Assembly (NCBI GenBank): GCA_964521425.1
Contig: CAZFRO010000001.1
Location: forward strand, 171,051 to 235,050
DNA: 64,000 nt
Direction: 5' to 3'
From: Joyebacterum sp964521425
Lineage (GTDB): Bacteria; Joyebacterota; Joyebacteria; Joyebacterales; Joyebacteraceae
Of the stretch, positions 1 through 8,829 are shown piece after piece; the stretch's first letter is position 1; every line of letters starts with the position of its first letter. The translations under genes and the position numbers were made by a program. The notes under the pieces are model-generated. The model saw only the letters and a list, made by a program, of their open reading frames with translations. It was not told the origin of the DNA and did not search any database.

Positions 1-545
1 TCCGCGAGCTTCATGAGGTCATCGCGCTCTTTCGATGCGCCAGGCCCGCTGACGCCGCAACCGCGGATGAGAGTGCTCTCGGCGAAGCCGTAGTAGCTGA
101 AGAAGTCCCGGAATTTCGGGAAGATGTCATCGAAGGCGTCCTCAGCATCTGCCGCCTGGGTCAGGACGAAGACTAGTTTCTTCCCTGGCTCAAGGCGGCT
201 TGCTGTTTTGGATACGAGGAAGTCGGGGCCGAGATATGAGTACGTGCGGTCGATGAAGCACTTGAGCTGGCCCGATACGCTCCCGTAGTAGACCGGCGAG
301 GCCATGACCAGCACGTCGCACTCCCTGATTGAATCGAGCACGGGCTCGAGATCATCCTTCTCCACGCATCTGTCCAGTGTGCTCTTGCACGCGTTGCATC
401 CCTGACATCCCCTGTAGTTCAGATCGTTCAGCAGGAACGTCTGGACCTCGGCGCCGAGTTCCTGAGCCTTCCCACAGAACCGCTTCGCCAACGTCGCGCT
501 GTTTCCATTCGCCTTGGCGCTTCCGAGCACGCACGTGATCTTCAT
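1..545 (-). CDS. Flavodoxin-family / NADPH-dependent FMN reductase-like protein (C-terminus cut by window edge)
   Basis: Reading the minus strand from the ATG at 545 gives an uninterrupted frame of about 181 codons that runs off position 1, so the C-terminus is missing. The N-terminus (MKITCVLGSAKANGNSATLA) is the phosphate-binding loop of flavodoxin-like FMN proteins. It is followed near residues 46-60 by the Cys-rich CQGCNACK...C...DD segment and near residue 80 by SPVYYGSVSGQLKCFIDR, both typical of multimeric flavodoxin and iron-sulfur flavoprotein reductases. An AGGAGGAA ribosome site sits just before the ATG, nine bases after the stop of the upstream CapK-like gene, so the two form an operon. 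It is probably a cytoplasmic FMN-dependent redox protein; the electron donor and substrate cannot be told. Confidence 0.88.
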   Translation of the reverse strand, partial: MKITCVLGSAKANGNSATLAKRFCGKAQELGAEVQTFLLNDLNYRGCQGCNACKSTLDRCVEKDDLEPVLDSIRECDVLVMASPVYYGSVSGQLKCFIDRTYSYLGPDFLVSKTASRLEPGKKLVFVLTQAADAEDAFDDIFPKFRDFFSYYGFAESTLIRGCGVSGPGASKERDDLMKLA

Positions 546-554
546 CTGTTCCTC

Positions 555-2006
555 CTATGCATGATTATCGCTTGGGTCCTGGGGCGGGGTCGCACGACCG
601 AAACCGTTGTTTCCGGGCAGCGGCACTGTCGAGATGACTCGACGGAACTTGCCGAGAGGGGAGAGGGGAATCTCATCGACGCGCTCGAGCGTGATCCTCA
701 CGCCATTGCCGAGTCGCTTCGTGAGATAGTCCATCAGAAGCGCAACCTCTGCTGCGATTAGAGGATGGTCTGTCTCGAGTTTGATGTGGATAGCGGAGGG
801 CTCACTCTGAAGAACCTGCGCCTTTCGGATTCCTGTTATGCAGCCGTACCCGCTCAAGAGGAAGAGCGGAGGCAACAGCCGTCCATCGGGAAGGACGAGT
901 ATGTCCTCCTCCCTCGTGGTGAGATCCTCGAACAGAGGGTGGCTGCGCCCACACGAGCACGGCGTCTCTGAGATCGTGCCGATGTCGCCACACGCGTATC
1001 TGATGAGGGGTGTCGCCCGATTGTGGAGGCTCGTAGCCACGATCCTCCCGGAGTCTCCGCTCGGAAGCCGTTGACCGTCTCCGTCTACGATCTCCGTAAC
1101 CCCGTACTCCTCGAAGATGTGGAGTCCGTCGTGTTGCTCGCACTCCGCCGCGAAGAGAGTCCGCTCGGCTGACCCATACGCATCAAATGTCTCGCACTGG
1201 AAGCGCTCCTCGATGAAGCTGCGCACGGGTGGCAACAACGGTTCGCCGGTAAGCGTCACAACTCTGAAGCTCAGATCCTCACCTGCGTCTTTCAGGAGCC
1301 TCGCGAGAATGTAGGCGGATGACGGATAGGCCTCAAGCACGGCTATGCGTCTTCGCCTGAGTTCCCGTGCATAGGAACTGATGTTGTCTGGGCGCAGGTG
1401 CAGAGTGGATAGAAGGAGCTGCCTTCGTGCACTGTTGTATCGCCAGAACGGCGGCTTCGTCTGCGTAAGCGGCACAGTCGGCCGTCCCATCAGTGTGGCA
1501 AACGGCTCGCGGGGACCTATGCCCGCCCACTGGTGGAAGCGGTGCATGCACGCATTGTTGAAGACCTCAACACCTCGGTCCCAGAAGATAGTGATGGGGG
1601 CGCCCGTCGTTCCCGACGTCGCCACCTGTCGAAGGGACCTGCCCTTGACGGTTGATGAGAGCATGCGTTCGCCGTGCTCCCGTATGTCCTCCCTCGTGAG
1701 CACGGGGAGCTTCGTGAGGTCATCCATTGTCTCAACGTCGGAGGGCCTGAGATGTAGCGAGTCCATCAGCTCCCGGTAGTATGGCACCGTCTCGTACGCG
1801 TAGAGAATGAGTCCCTTGAGCTTCTCATCCTGCCATTCACGGAGCCGCGTCAGATCATAGCGCTCGGTCTCCTTGAGCACGCGCTTCGCGGCCTCAAGAT
1901 CGGGCCCGCTTCGGCGCCTGAGCACTTGCCAGCCGTACACGGAGACGAGTGCGTTCTGAAGTGGGAGTGGGATGCGCGCGTAAAGACGCTCGTTGTGGAG
2001 CTTCAT
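555..2006 (-). CDS. Phenylacetate-CoA ligase / CapK-like adenylate-forming enzyme
   Basis: A 483-residue member of the PaaK/CapK branch of the ANL superfamily, which adenylates a carboxylic acid and usually passes it to CoA. The nucleotide-binding loop TSGTTGAP is near residue 130. The second core motif, DAYGSAERTLFAAEC near residue 275, corresponds to the family's YGxTE. A GDIG segment followed by a short Cys cluster (CSCGRS) near residue 355 is also seen in PaaK-like proteins. Length fits the family, about 430-480. It is the first gene of a minus-strand pair with the flavodoxin-family gene, behind the promoter candidate at 2144-2172. The acyl substrate is not predictable; aromatic acid activation and cell-envelope modification (CapK) are both possible. 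Confidence 0.85.
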   Translation of the reverse strand: MKLHNERLYARIPLPLQNALVSVYGWQVLRRRSGPDLEAAKRVLKETERYDLTRLREWQDEKLKGLILYAYETVPYYRELMDSLHLRPSDVETMDDLTKLPVLTREDIREHGERMLSSTVKGRSLRQVATSGTTGAPITIFWDRGVEVFNNACMHRFHQWAGIGPREPFATLMGRPTVPLTQTKPPFWRYNSARRQLLLSTLHLRPDNISSYARELRRRRIAVLEAYPSSAYILARLLKDAGEDLSFRVVTLTGEPLLPPVRSFIEERFQCETFDAYGSAERTLFAAECEQHDGLHIFEEYGVTEIVDGDGQRLPSGDSGRIVATSLHNRATPLIRYACGDIGTISETPCSCGRSHPLFEDLTTREEDILVLPDGRLLPPLFLLSGYGCITGIRKAQVLQSEPSAIHIKLETDHPLIAAEVALLMDYLTKRLGNGVRITLERVDEIPLSPLGKFRRVISTVPLPGNNGFGRATPPQDPSDNHA

Positions 2007-2143
2007 GGTCCGTCCGATCCTCGTCGGTAGAGCGTCTTGATAGGTTCCCAGCTAGTACCTTCAACCGGGCAGTCGCAGTTGCGGCATCCACCGTCGGGAG
2101 CCGGATTGCAGGCGTCCAGGCAGCGTCGTCGCAGACTTCAGGG

Positions 2144-2172
2144 AACCTATCAATCATGTTGGTGTTTGTCAA
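2144..2172 (-). promoter_or_regulatory. Sigma-70-type promoter for the CapK-like gene
   Basis: On the minus strand a perfect -35 TTGACA (2172-2167) and a weak -10 TAGGTT (2149-2144) are 17 bases apart. This leaves a leader of about 130 bases before the ATG at 2006. The -10 is the weak part of the call. Confidence 0.4.
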
Positions 2173-2284
2173 GTGGCACGACTCCTAGAGCGACATGAGG
2201 GCCGAGCCGACCGCGGCATTTCCTGCCGGCTGCGCCCCTTCTGTCTTGAAGACCGGGCCTCTCTCCGGTATCCTGCGAGTTGCT

Positions 2285-2314
2285 GGGTGACTTCTTGAGA
2301 TCTTGCGGTCACCC
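2285..2314. other. Inverted repeat upstream of the molybdenum hydroxylase operon
   Basis: GGGTGAC (2285-2291) and GTCACCC (2308-2314) form perfect 7-base arms around 16 bases, 65 bases before the start of the FAD subunit gene. It could be an operator or a leader hairpin. The rest of the 372-base divergent gap (2007-2378) holds the minus-strand promoter and nothing else I recognise; I could not place a plus-strand promoter confidently. Confidence 0.35.
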
Positions 2315-2378
2315 TGCTGGCACCTGCAGGCAGTGTTTCCATCGGTGCGTATGCGTTCACGTGAACTCGGGGGAATCG

Positions 2379-3242
2379 ATGCTGGATCTAAGAGCGCTTG
2401 AGAGCGCCCGGAGTGCGGAGGACGCCGTGAGGCTCTTCTCTGAAGCCGACGGAAGATGCCTCTACATCGCAGGTGGGACGATAGTCGTTCACAAGAAAGG
2501 CCCCCAGGCGGATCTGCTCGTTGATCTGACCACCGCAGGCCTGGACTACATCAGAACGACCGAAGATGGCTCCATTCGGATAGGAGCTGCGACCAGGATC
2601 GCGGACCTCAAGCGCTCCGAGACGGTAGCGGGGGTGGGAGATGGTGTGCTTGCAGAAGCCGCTTCGAGCGTCGCGAACCATACCATACGCAATCTTGCCA
2701 CGATCGGTGGGAACATCGTCTCGTGGCATTTCCCCACCGACCTCCCGGCACCGCTTCTCGTGCTCGACGCGGGGCTAACGCTGTTTGGGCCTGAGGGGGA
2801 GCGGGAGCTCACATTGAGCGACTTCTTCGCGCGCAGGAGAGAGGTTTTCAAGAGCGGTGACCTGGTGGCAGAGATCCGCATTCCATCAAGCCCGGGCTTA
2901 AGCGCCGCGTTTGAGAAGGTAGGCAGGAAGCGGCTGGATGTATCAATCGTCAATGCGGCTGCCGCCCTGGCAATGGACGGGGACACCATCACGTTCGCCC
3001 GAATAGCCACGAATGGTCTCGGAGGCCCGCCATCAAGGGCGACGGATGCCGAGGCGTTTCTTGCGGGGACGAGTGCGAGCGACGGGAGTATCCGCGAAGC
3101 CGCACGGCTGGCGGTCGCTTCCCTTGGGGCCAGAGATGATCACAGGGCGTCGGCCGACTACAGGTTCAAGATCGCGGAGGTCGCGATCAGGCGGGCGCTC
3201 GAGCGTGCGACCGGCGTGACACGAAGCGCGGAGATCCAATGA
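2379..3242 (+). CDS. FAD-binding subunit of a molybdenum hydroxylase (xanthine dehydrogenase/CoxM type)
   Basis: A 287-residue protein with the two FAD motifs of the CO dehydrogenase M / XdhB family: an N-terminal IAGGT loop near residue 27 and VANHTIRNLATIGGNI near residue 100 (the family's IRNxATIGGN). The subunit carries electrons from the iron-sulfur clusters of the partner to an external acceptor. I start at ATG 2379, preceded by GGGGGA at good spacing; an in-frame upstream codon at 2280 has no ribosome site. The stop overlaps the next gene's start (ATGA at 3239-3242), so subunits are translationally coupled. The length is typical of stand-alone FAD subunits. Confidence 0.9.
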   Translation: MLDLRALESARSAEDAVRLFSEADGRCLYIAGGTIVVHKKGPQADLLVDLTTAGLDYIRTTEDGSIRIGAATRIADLKRSETVAGVGDGVLAEAASSVANHTIRNLATIGGNIVSWHFPTDLPAPLLVLDAGLTLFGPEGERELTLSDFFARRREVFKSGDLVAEIRIPSSPGLSAAFEKVGRKRLDVSIVNAAAALAMDGDTITFARIATNGLGGPPSRATDAEAFLAGTSASDGSIREAARLAVASLGARDDHRASADYRFKIAEVAIRRALERATGVTRSAEIQ

Positions 3243-6058
3243 AGATAAGACTCACGATAAACGGAGAAGAAAGAACGCTTCGGATCGAGCCTGGCGACAT
3301 CCTTCTGGACACGCTGAGGCAGCACGGCTACATGGGCGTCAAGGCCGGCTGCCGTTCCGGCAACTGCGGAACCTGCACCGTGCTTCTCGATGGTCGACCG
3401 GTTCCCTCGTGCACCGTTCTAGCGGCTCGAGTTGACGGTTGTGAGGTGATGACCATCGAGGGTCTGGGAGATCCTTCGTCACCGCATCCACTTCAGTCCG
3501 AGTTCCTGAAGAGGGGCTCCGCGCAATGCGCCTACTGCATGCAGGGCATGCTCCTTTCCGGGAAGGCGCTTCTGGACGAGAATCCGGATCCGACGGAGGG
3601 CGAGATACGGGAGGGGCTCACGGGCAATCTCTGCAGGTGCACGGGCTACGTGAAGGCTGTCGAGGCGATCGAGGCGGTGGCTGGGCACTCGGGTGATGCC
3701 GGCTCGGTTGAGGCAATCGACCCTGCCGATGCGGATAAGATCGCGGTCGGTCACAGGGTAGAGAAGGTCGAGGGGATAGGCCTTCTGTCCGGACGGGCGC
3801 GCTACACCGACGACTTCGTGCAAGCCGGAATGCTCTATGGTCGAATCAAGCCGAGCCCTCACGCACACGCTCGCCTGAAGTCGATCGATGTATCGAAGGC
3901 GCTTGCGCTGGATGGTGTCGAGTCCGTTCTCACCTACAAGGATGTTCCCAGGGTGATGTTCTCCACGGCCGGGCAGAACTGCCCGGAGCCATCACCGTAC
4001 GACGCCGTCATGCTGGATGAGAAGGTCCGCTACGTGGGCGATCGTGTGGCTGTCGTCGCAGCGACGACACCCGAGCTTGCCAGGAAGGCATGCGATCTCA
4101 TCGATGTCGAGTACGAGGTACTTGATGCGATTCTCGATCCCCGCCAGGCGATGGAGCCCGGCGCACCGGTCATTCACGATGAGACGGATGCGACCGGAAT
4201 TGAGGATGCTTCCCGAAACCTCGCCGGACGAGTCGAGGCGGAGGTGGGGGACGTTGAGGAAGGACTTGCTCAGGCCGACCGCGTCTTCGAGAACGAGTAC
4301 GATGTCCAGTACGTCCAGGGGACGCCGACTGAGCCTCACATCACGATGTCGTACCTCGACGAGAAGGACCGCCTCGTTGTTGTGACGAGCACGCAGGTGC
4401 CCTTCCACGCACGTCGGATAGTAGCTCGCGTCAATGAGATACCCCTTCACCGTGTGCGCGTCATCAAGCCACGCATCGGAGGCGCCTTCGGGGCGAAGCA
4501 GGAGGTGGTGCTTGAGGACGTCTGTTCCGCTCTGACCCTCGCGACAGGCAAGCCTGTGAAGATGCGGCTCGACAGGGACGAGGAACTCGCCGCCAGCAGA
4601 ACGCGACACCCGCAGAGCATTCGTGTTCGGACCGGCGTGATGAACGACGGGACGCTTTCGGCGATAGAGATGACGGCTCTTGTGAACACGGGTGCTTACG
4701 GCTCTCACTCGACCACCGTTCCATCCAACACCGGGAGCAAGAGCATCCCGCTCTACCGCGCCCCGAACCTCAAGTTCGTTGCCGAGGCAGTCTACACGAA
4801 CCTGCCGATTGCCGGCGCGCTCAGAGGCTATGGAGCGCCGCAGGGCTACTTCGCAATGGACATGCACATGGAAGAGGTCGCGATCGCTCTCGGAAGGGAC
4901 TCCGTCGAGTTCCGGCTCTCGAACGCCATACGCAAGGGTGACTACGATCCGATCGCCGAAAAACTGGGTGAGGGCAAGTCCGGTTTCAGGCGCCTCATAC
5001 GCACGAACGGTCTTGTCGAGTGCTGGGACCGTGTGAAGGAAACGTGCGGGTGGGACGACTGGCAGGCATCGCTCCAAGAGGGTAGGACATGGCGACCTGG
5101 TTCCAGGCCGTGGACCCGGCGCGCGAAGGGAGTCTCCTTTGCGATGCACGGAAGCGGGATCCCCGGCGATGACATGGGTGCCGCGACGATCAAGTCAAAC
5201 GAGGATGGATCGTTCAACCTGCTCGTCGGAGCGACCGATCTGGGGACCGGGAGCGACACGATCCTCTCCCAGATTGCGGCCGAGGTTCTCGGTGTGACGA
5301 CCGACAAGGTCGTGGTCTACTCGTCGGATACGGACAGGACGCCGTTCGACGTTGGAGCATACGCATCGAGCACCACGTACGTAACCGGTCAGGCCGTCAT
5401 CAAGGCCGCTGAACACGTACGGGACCGGCTCCTCTACCATGCGTCGAAGGTCCTTGGTGAGGACGCGGGCAGTCTGGAGTGCATTGCGGGGGTCGTCAGG
5501 GCGCGATCCGGGAAGAGTGTGCCCTTGGCCGAGGTTACATCGACGGCAATGTACGGGGAAGAGAAGGAGCAGATCGCATTCACAGCATCGAACATGACCT
5601 TCGAGTGCCCGCCGCCGTTCGCAGCGGCATGCACGGAGCTTGAGGTCGACATGGAGACCGGTCGAATCGATGTTCTTGATTTCACCTGCGCCATCGATCT
5701 CGGCGCTGCCATCAACCCGACACTGTCGGAGGGGCAGATCGAAGGTGGTGTCGTGATGGGTCTCGGATATGCGCTCTCTGAGGAGATGCTGTTCGACAAG
5801 CGGGGCAGGATGCGAAACGCTGATCTCCTCGACTACAAGATTTTCTCATCGATAGACACACCGAGGGTCAAGGCGATCCTGGTCCGCACGGATGAACCGA
5901 CCGGACCGTTCGGAGCCAAGAGCGTCTCGGAGATCCCCGTCGACGTCGTGGCCCCTGCGATAGGAAACGCACTCTACGGCGCCATCGGTGTGAGGCTCAG
6001 GAGCATTCCATTCACGCCGGAGCGCGTGCTCAAGGCGATAGGGACTCTCGAACGCTAG
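3239..6058 (+). CDS. Fused 2Fe-2S and molybdopterin-binding subunit of a xanthine dehydrogenase-family hydroxylase
   Basis: A 939-residue fusion. Residues 1-150 are the [2Fe-2S] module: a plant-ferredoxin cluster (CRSGNCGTC...C near residues 38-60) and the alpha-helical cluster (CAYCMQGM near 99 and CRCTG near 132). From about residue 175 it is the molybdopterin domain with GGAFGAKQE near 415, the substrate-loop Arg in LRGYGAPQ near 525, and the C-terminal GAKSVSEIP near 895, whose Glu matches the catalytic base of the family. These enzymes hydroxylate purines or related heterocycles using a sulfurated Mo cofactor. Fusion of the iron-sulfur and Mo parts is less common than separate subunits. 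The following gene is a purine-deaminase-like amidohydrolase, which supports a purine substrate; nicotinate or aldehyde remain possible. Confidence 0.92.
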   Translation: MKIRLTINGEERTLRIEPGDILLDTLRQHGYMGVKAGCRSGNCGTCTVLLDGRPVPSCTVLAARVDGCEVMTIEGLGDPSSPHPLQSEFLKRGSAQCAYCMQGMLLSGKALLDENPDPTEGEIREGLTGNLCRCTGYVKAVEAIEAVAGHSGDAGSVEAIDPADADKIAVGHRVEKVEGIGLLSGRARYTDDFVQAGMLYGRIKPSPHAHARLKSIDVSKALALDGVESVLTYKDVPRVMFSTAGQNCPEPSPYDAVMLDEKVRYVGDRVAVVAATTPELARKACDLIDVEYEVLDAILDPRQAMEPGAPVIHDETDATGIEDASRNLAGRVEAEVGDVEEGLAQADRVFENEYDVQYVQGTPTEPHITMSYLDEKDRLVVVTSTQVPFHARRIVARVNEIPLHRVRVIKPRIGGAFGAKQEVVLEDVCSALTLATGKPVKMRLDRDEELAASRTRHPQSIRVRTGVMNDGTLSAIEMTALVNTGAYGSHSTTVPSNTGSKSIPLYRAPNLKFVAEAVYTNLPIAGALRGYGAPQGYFAMDMHMEEVAIALGRDSVEFRLSNAIRKGDYDPIAEKLGEGKSGFRRLIRTNGLVECWDRVKETCGWDDWQASLQEGRTWRPGSRPWTRRAKGVSFAMHGSGIPGDDMGAATIKSNEDGSFNLLVGATDLGTGSDTILSQIAAEVLGVTTDKVVVYSSDTDRTPFDVGAYASSTTYVTGQAVIKAAEHVRDRLLYHASKVLGEDAGSLECIAGVVRARSGKSVPLAEVTSTAMYGEEKEQIAFTASNMTFECPPPFAAACTELEVDMETGRIDVLDFTCAIDLGAAINPTLSEGQIEGGVVMGLGYALSEEMLFDKRGRMRNADLLDYKIFSSIDTPRVKAILVRTDEPTGPFGAKSVSEIPVDVVAPAIGNALYGAIGVRLRSIPFTPERVLKAIGTLER

Positions 6059-6111
6059 AGCCCGGTACCCGGGAAACATGGCGCCGGACGCATCGGCGAC
6101 GCGGAGGCCAA

Positions 6112-7503
6112 GTGATTCTCTTCAAGCACATCTACCACCTGGCAACGATGAACGATGCCCGCGACAGGCTCGTGGGGGCAGACGTTCTGGTTGATGGGAA
6201 GCGTATCGTCGCCGTCGGTCACGACCTTAAGGCTCCGGAAGACGCCCGCATCATCGACTGCTCGACGAAGCTCATGATCCCCGGGCTCGTCAATCTCCAC
6301 CATCATTTCAACCAGACGCTTCAGCGCAACATGCCCACCACACAGAACGTGAAGCTCTTCGACTGGCTTCACACTCTCTACGATGTCTGGAGTCATCTCG
6401 ATGCGAGGACGGTCCGCGCCGGAACACGGCTGGCCTGTGCCGAACTCCTGCTCACGGGCTGCACGATGACAAGCGACCAGATGTATGTCTTTCCCGAGGG
6501 GAGTGATGACGATCTCATAAGCGTCGAGATAGAGGCTGCGGCCGAACTCGGCATCCGTTTCCACCCAACGAGGGGCAGCATGTCCCGCGGGCGTTCCGCA
6601 GGAGGGCTTCCTCCCGACAGCGTTGTCCAGACGAGCCAGGAGATCCTCAGGGACTCGGAACGGCTCATCAGCCTCCACCACGATCCGGATCCGTTCTCAA
6701 TGGTGAGGATCGCGCTCTCTCCATGCTCACCGTTCTCTGTCGATGAGGAGCTCATGCGGGAGACGGCGTCACTCGCGCGCGAGCACGGCGTGCTCATGCA
6801 TACGCACCTCGCGGAGACCGAGGACGAGAATGAGTACTGCGTAGCCGAGTATGGAGTCCGGCCGCTCGGACTGATGGAGCGTATCGGATGGCTGGGAGAG
6901 GACGTGTGGCTGGCGCATGGCGTGCACTTCAGTGATGCTGAACTGGATCGTCTTGCCGAGACCGGAACCGGCATCGCCCACTGCCCGACCTCCAATATGC
7001 GTCTCTCTTCCGGAGTCGCCTCTATTCCCAAGATGCTCGATCGTGGCGTGCGTGTCGGCCTGGCGGTTGACGGAAGTGCCAGCAACGATACATCTGACAT
7101 GCTCGGGGAACTCAGGAACTGCCTGCTCGTGAATCTGCTGACATGGGGACCGAACGCGATTACGGCGGAGGACGTCGTGTGGATAGCGACACGGGGAGGA
7201 TCACAGATTCTGGGGCGTGAGGAGACGGGGTCGATCGAGGAGGGCAAGGCCGCGGACCTGGTGCTCTTCGATATGAGCAGCCTCGGGTACTCCGGTGCGC
7301 TGTCTGATCCTCTGGCGGCCATCACGTATTCTGGGTTTGAACACCGAGCCGACTACACCATCGTCAACGGCGAGATCGTCGTCGAGGACGGCCGGCTCGT
7401 TCGGGGTGATGAAGCTTCAATTGCCGCAGAAGGCAACGACGCCTCCTTCGCGATGTTCGAGGCGGCTGGGATTGAGACCCCCTGGGGGCGTCCACGTAGT
7501 TGA
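6112..7503 (+). CDS. Amidohydrolase, 8-oxoguanine deaminase-like
   Basis: A 463-residue metal-dependent hydrolase of the cytosine deaminase/TrzN/8-oxoguanine deaminase subgroup. The metal ligands are visible: HHH near residues 63-65 (HxH), His in HTHLAETEDEN near 228, His in LAHGVH near 268 and Asp in AVDGSASNDTS near 323. The SASND stretch is characteristic of 8-oxoguanine and hydroxyatrazine-type deaminases. It starts at a GTG (6112) after GGAGG, 53 bases behind the hydroxylase gene in the same direction, so it is probably co-transcribed. A likely role is deamination of an oxidised purine that feeds or follows the molybdenum hydroxylase. The precise substrate is inference. Confidence 0.87.
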   Translation: MILFKHIYHLATMNDARDRLVGADVLVDGKRIVAVGHDLKAPEDARIIDCSTKLMIPGLVNLHHHFNQTLQRNMPTTQNVKLFDWLHTLYDVWSHLDARTVRAGTRLACAELLLTGCTMTSDQMYVFPEGSDDDLISVEIEAAAELGIRFHPTRGSMSRGRSAGGLPPDSVVQTSQEILRDSERLISLHHDPDPFSMVRIALSPCSPFSVDEELMRETASLAREHGVLMHTHLAETEDENEYCVAEYGVRPLGLMERIGWLGEDVWLAHGVHFSDAELDRLAETGTGIAHCPTSNMRLSSGVASIPKMLDRGVRVGLAVDGSASNDTSDMLGELRNCLLVNLLTWGPNAITAEDVVWIATRGGSQILGREETGSIEEGKAADLVLFDMSSLGYSGALSDPLAAITYSGFEHRADYTIVNGEIVVEDGRLVRGDEASIAAEGNDASFAMFEAAGIETPWGRPRS

Positions 7504-7540
7504 CGGCACCGCCCATCCGGACATACTCGCTAACTCACGG

Positions 7541-7561
7541 AAGGCCCACTCAGTGGGCCTT
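7541..7561 (+). terminator. Rho-independent terminator after the purine-catabolic operon
   Basis: AAGGCCCA / TGGGCCTT arms around CTCAG, followed by TTTCGCGTTT. It lies 38 bases after the deaminase stop. Confidence 0.7.
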
Positions 7562-7722
7562 TTCGCGTTTCTGGTCCGGCAGGACCGGCTCCTGCTCATG
7601 AGAGCCGTTGTCCGTCGACCGCGCTTCGGCGGGCACAAGTCCAACGGCGGCAGGCTGCGCTCTCACGCTCCCTGCGATGCGGACGTAGGGGCGCGCCGCC
7701 GGGTGGACGTGACTCTAGGCGA

Positions 7723-7738
7723 GAGACCCTTGGGTCTC
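7723..7738. other. Short palindrome before the lamin-tail gene
   Basis: GAGACCC (7723-7729) and GGGTCTC (7732-7738) are perfect arms separated by TT, six bases upstream of the ribosome site of the next gene. It may be a small leader hairpin or an operator. The surrounding 7562-7722 stretch shows GC-rich inverted segments but no gene. Confidence 0.3.
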
Positions 7739-7758
7739 ATGTGGGGGGAGGTGGTGTG

Positions 7759-8601
7759 GTGAGGGGAAAGACTGCTCTAACGTGCACGGTGGTGAAAGAA
7801 CGGCGTGCTCGGCCTTTCGGTATCGTCGGAATGATCCTGGTCGCCTTGGTGTGCCTCGTGGCTTCGCAGGCCGGGGCGCTGCAGGTGTGGGATCGCGTCG
7901 TGTTCACCGAGATCTACTACTACGTTCCGGGCTTCGATGCCCACAATGAATACATCGAGCTGATGAACGCCGGCGGAACCGTCGCATTCCTGGATGGGGC
8001 CATCATAACCGACGAGGGCAGTGATGGAATGCCGGAGCCCGTCTATCGCTTCCCGGGGGTCCATGGGGGCATGGAGCATCCAATCTGGCCCGGTGAGAGA
8101 ATCGTGATCGCGCGAGACGCGATCCCGGGTGAGCTCACCCCGGATCTGTCCGATGCCGACTGGGAGTTCGTGCATCCGGCGGACGACAATGACAACCCGG
8201 ATGTCCCGAACCTGATCCTCTGCGGAGGCTACGACACCGACATCGCTCTGGCGAACGGGGGGGATGGGATCCTTCTCGCAACCGGCACGGATATCGTGGC
8301 AGCCATCGATTGCTGGACCATCGTGGACGGCGTGAACTGGGGTGAGGTTCCGGACCCCGTGCCCATTGGCTACGGCGTGTGCGTCGATCCTGAACCGGCG
8401 CCGGGAGTGCCACAGGGCAACTGTCTGGGGCGGTGTATAGGGGGCGTGGACAACAACGGGAGCAGCGCCGACGACTGGTTCATGATGATCCCAAGTCCAG
8501 GGGAACCGGCCATTCCGTCGGATCCAATGGATTGCGTCTCGCCCGTGGATGCGTCATCATGGGGGCTGATAAAGGCACTCTACAGGCCCGATCAGGAGTA
8601 G
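7759..8601 (+). CDS. Secreted lamin-tail-domain protein with C-terminal SWGxIKA tail
   Basis: A 280-residue exported protein. The first 35 residues contain a basic stretch and a hydrophobic signal sequence (GIVGMILVALVCLVASQAGA). The body from residue 38 onward (VVFTEIYYY...NEYIELMNAG) matches the start of the lamin tail domain, an Ig-like fold often found in bacterial extracellular proteins. The GTG at 7759 follows GGGGGAGGT at good spacing; earlier GTG codons lie inside that ribosome site. The C-terminus, SSWGLIKALYRPDQE, resembles that of the unrelated secreted protein at 63241-63834 (TSWGSIKAMFR). Probable surface or periplasmic protein; its function is unknown. Confidence 0.8.
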   Translation: MRGKTALTCTVVKERRARPFGIVGMILVALVCLVASQAGALQVWDRVVFTEIYYYVPGFDAHNEYIELMNAGGTVAFLDGAIITDEGSDGMPEPVYRFPGVHGGMEHPIWPGERIVIARDAIPGELTPDLSDADWEFVHPADDNDNPDVPNLILCGGYDTDIALANGGDGILLATGTDIVAAIDCWTIVDGVNWGEVPDPVPIGYGVCVDPEPAPGVPQGNCLGRCIGGVDNNGSSADDWFMMIPSPGEPAIPSDPMDCVSPVDASSWGLIKALYRPDQE

Positions 8602-8646
8602 AGGGGCACTTCGATCAGCCTCTCAGGGCTCGCCCATATCACATAG

Positions 8647-8677
8647 AATGCCCGTGGCCGGACAGGTCGCGGGCATT
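8647..8677 (+). terminator. Terminator-like hairpin after the lamin-tail gene
   Basis: AATGCCCG (8647-8654) pairs with CGGGCATT (8670-8677) across a 15-base loop. It lies 46 bases after the stop and before the next promoter. There is no long T run, so the call is moderate. Confidence 0.5.
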
Positions 8678-8742
8678 CCTGCGTGCTGGGGGGCGTCTTG
8701 GCAGCAGTCCCCAACTGGTGCACTACCGCCCCTGGGACAATC

Positions 8743-8771
8743 TTGACGCCGAGTCATGCGTCTGCTATAGT
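8743..8771 (+). promoter_or_regulatory. Strong sigma-70-type promoter for the secreted propeller gene
   Basis: TTGACG (8743-8748) and TATAGT (8766-8771) are separated by exactly 17 bases. Transcription should start near 8778, four bases before an ATG (8782) that opens a 14-codon leader frame closed by TAG at 8824. Confidence 0.6.
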
Positions 8772-8829
8772 GGCTGTAGCAATGCTATCTACAATCCACG
8801 CTCAGCAGAGAGAAGGCTCTCAATAGAGC

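Noticed and set aside
3992..5149. Long antisense open frame (385 codons) inside the Mo hydroxylase gene
   Set aside because: Exact antisense shadow of a strongly conserved gene in GC-rich DNA; no ribosome site or recognisable domain. The same applies to antisense frames in lon (43295-44308), kbl (13640-14743) and tig (40146-40940).
8824..8826. TAG read as pyrrolysine
   Set aside because: TAG is the ordinary stop of most genes here, no pyl genes are in the window, and the TAG falls before the signal peptide.
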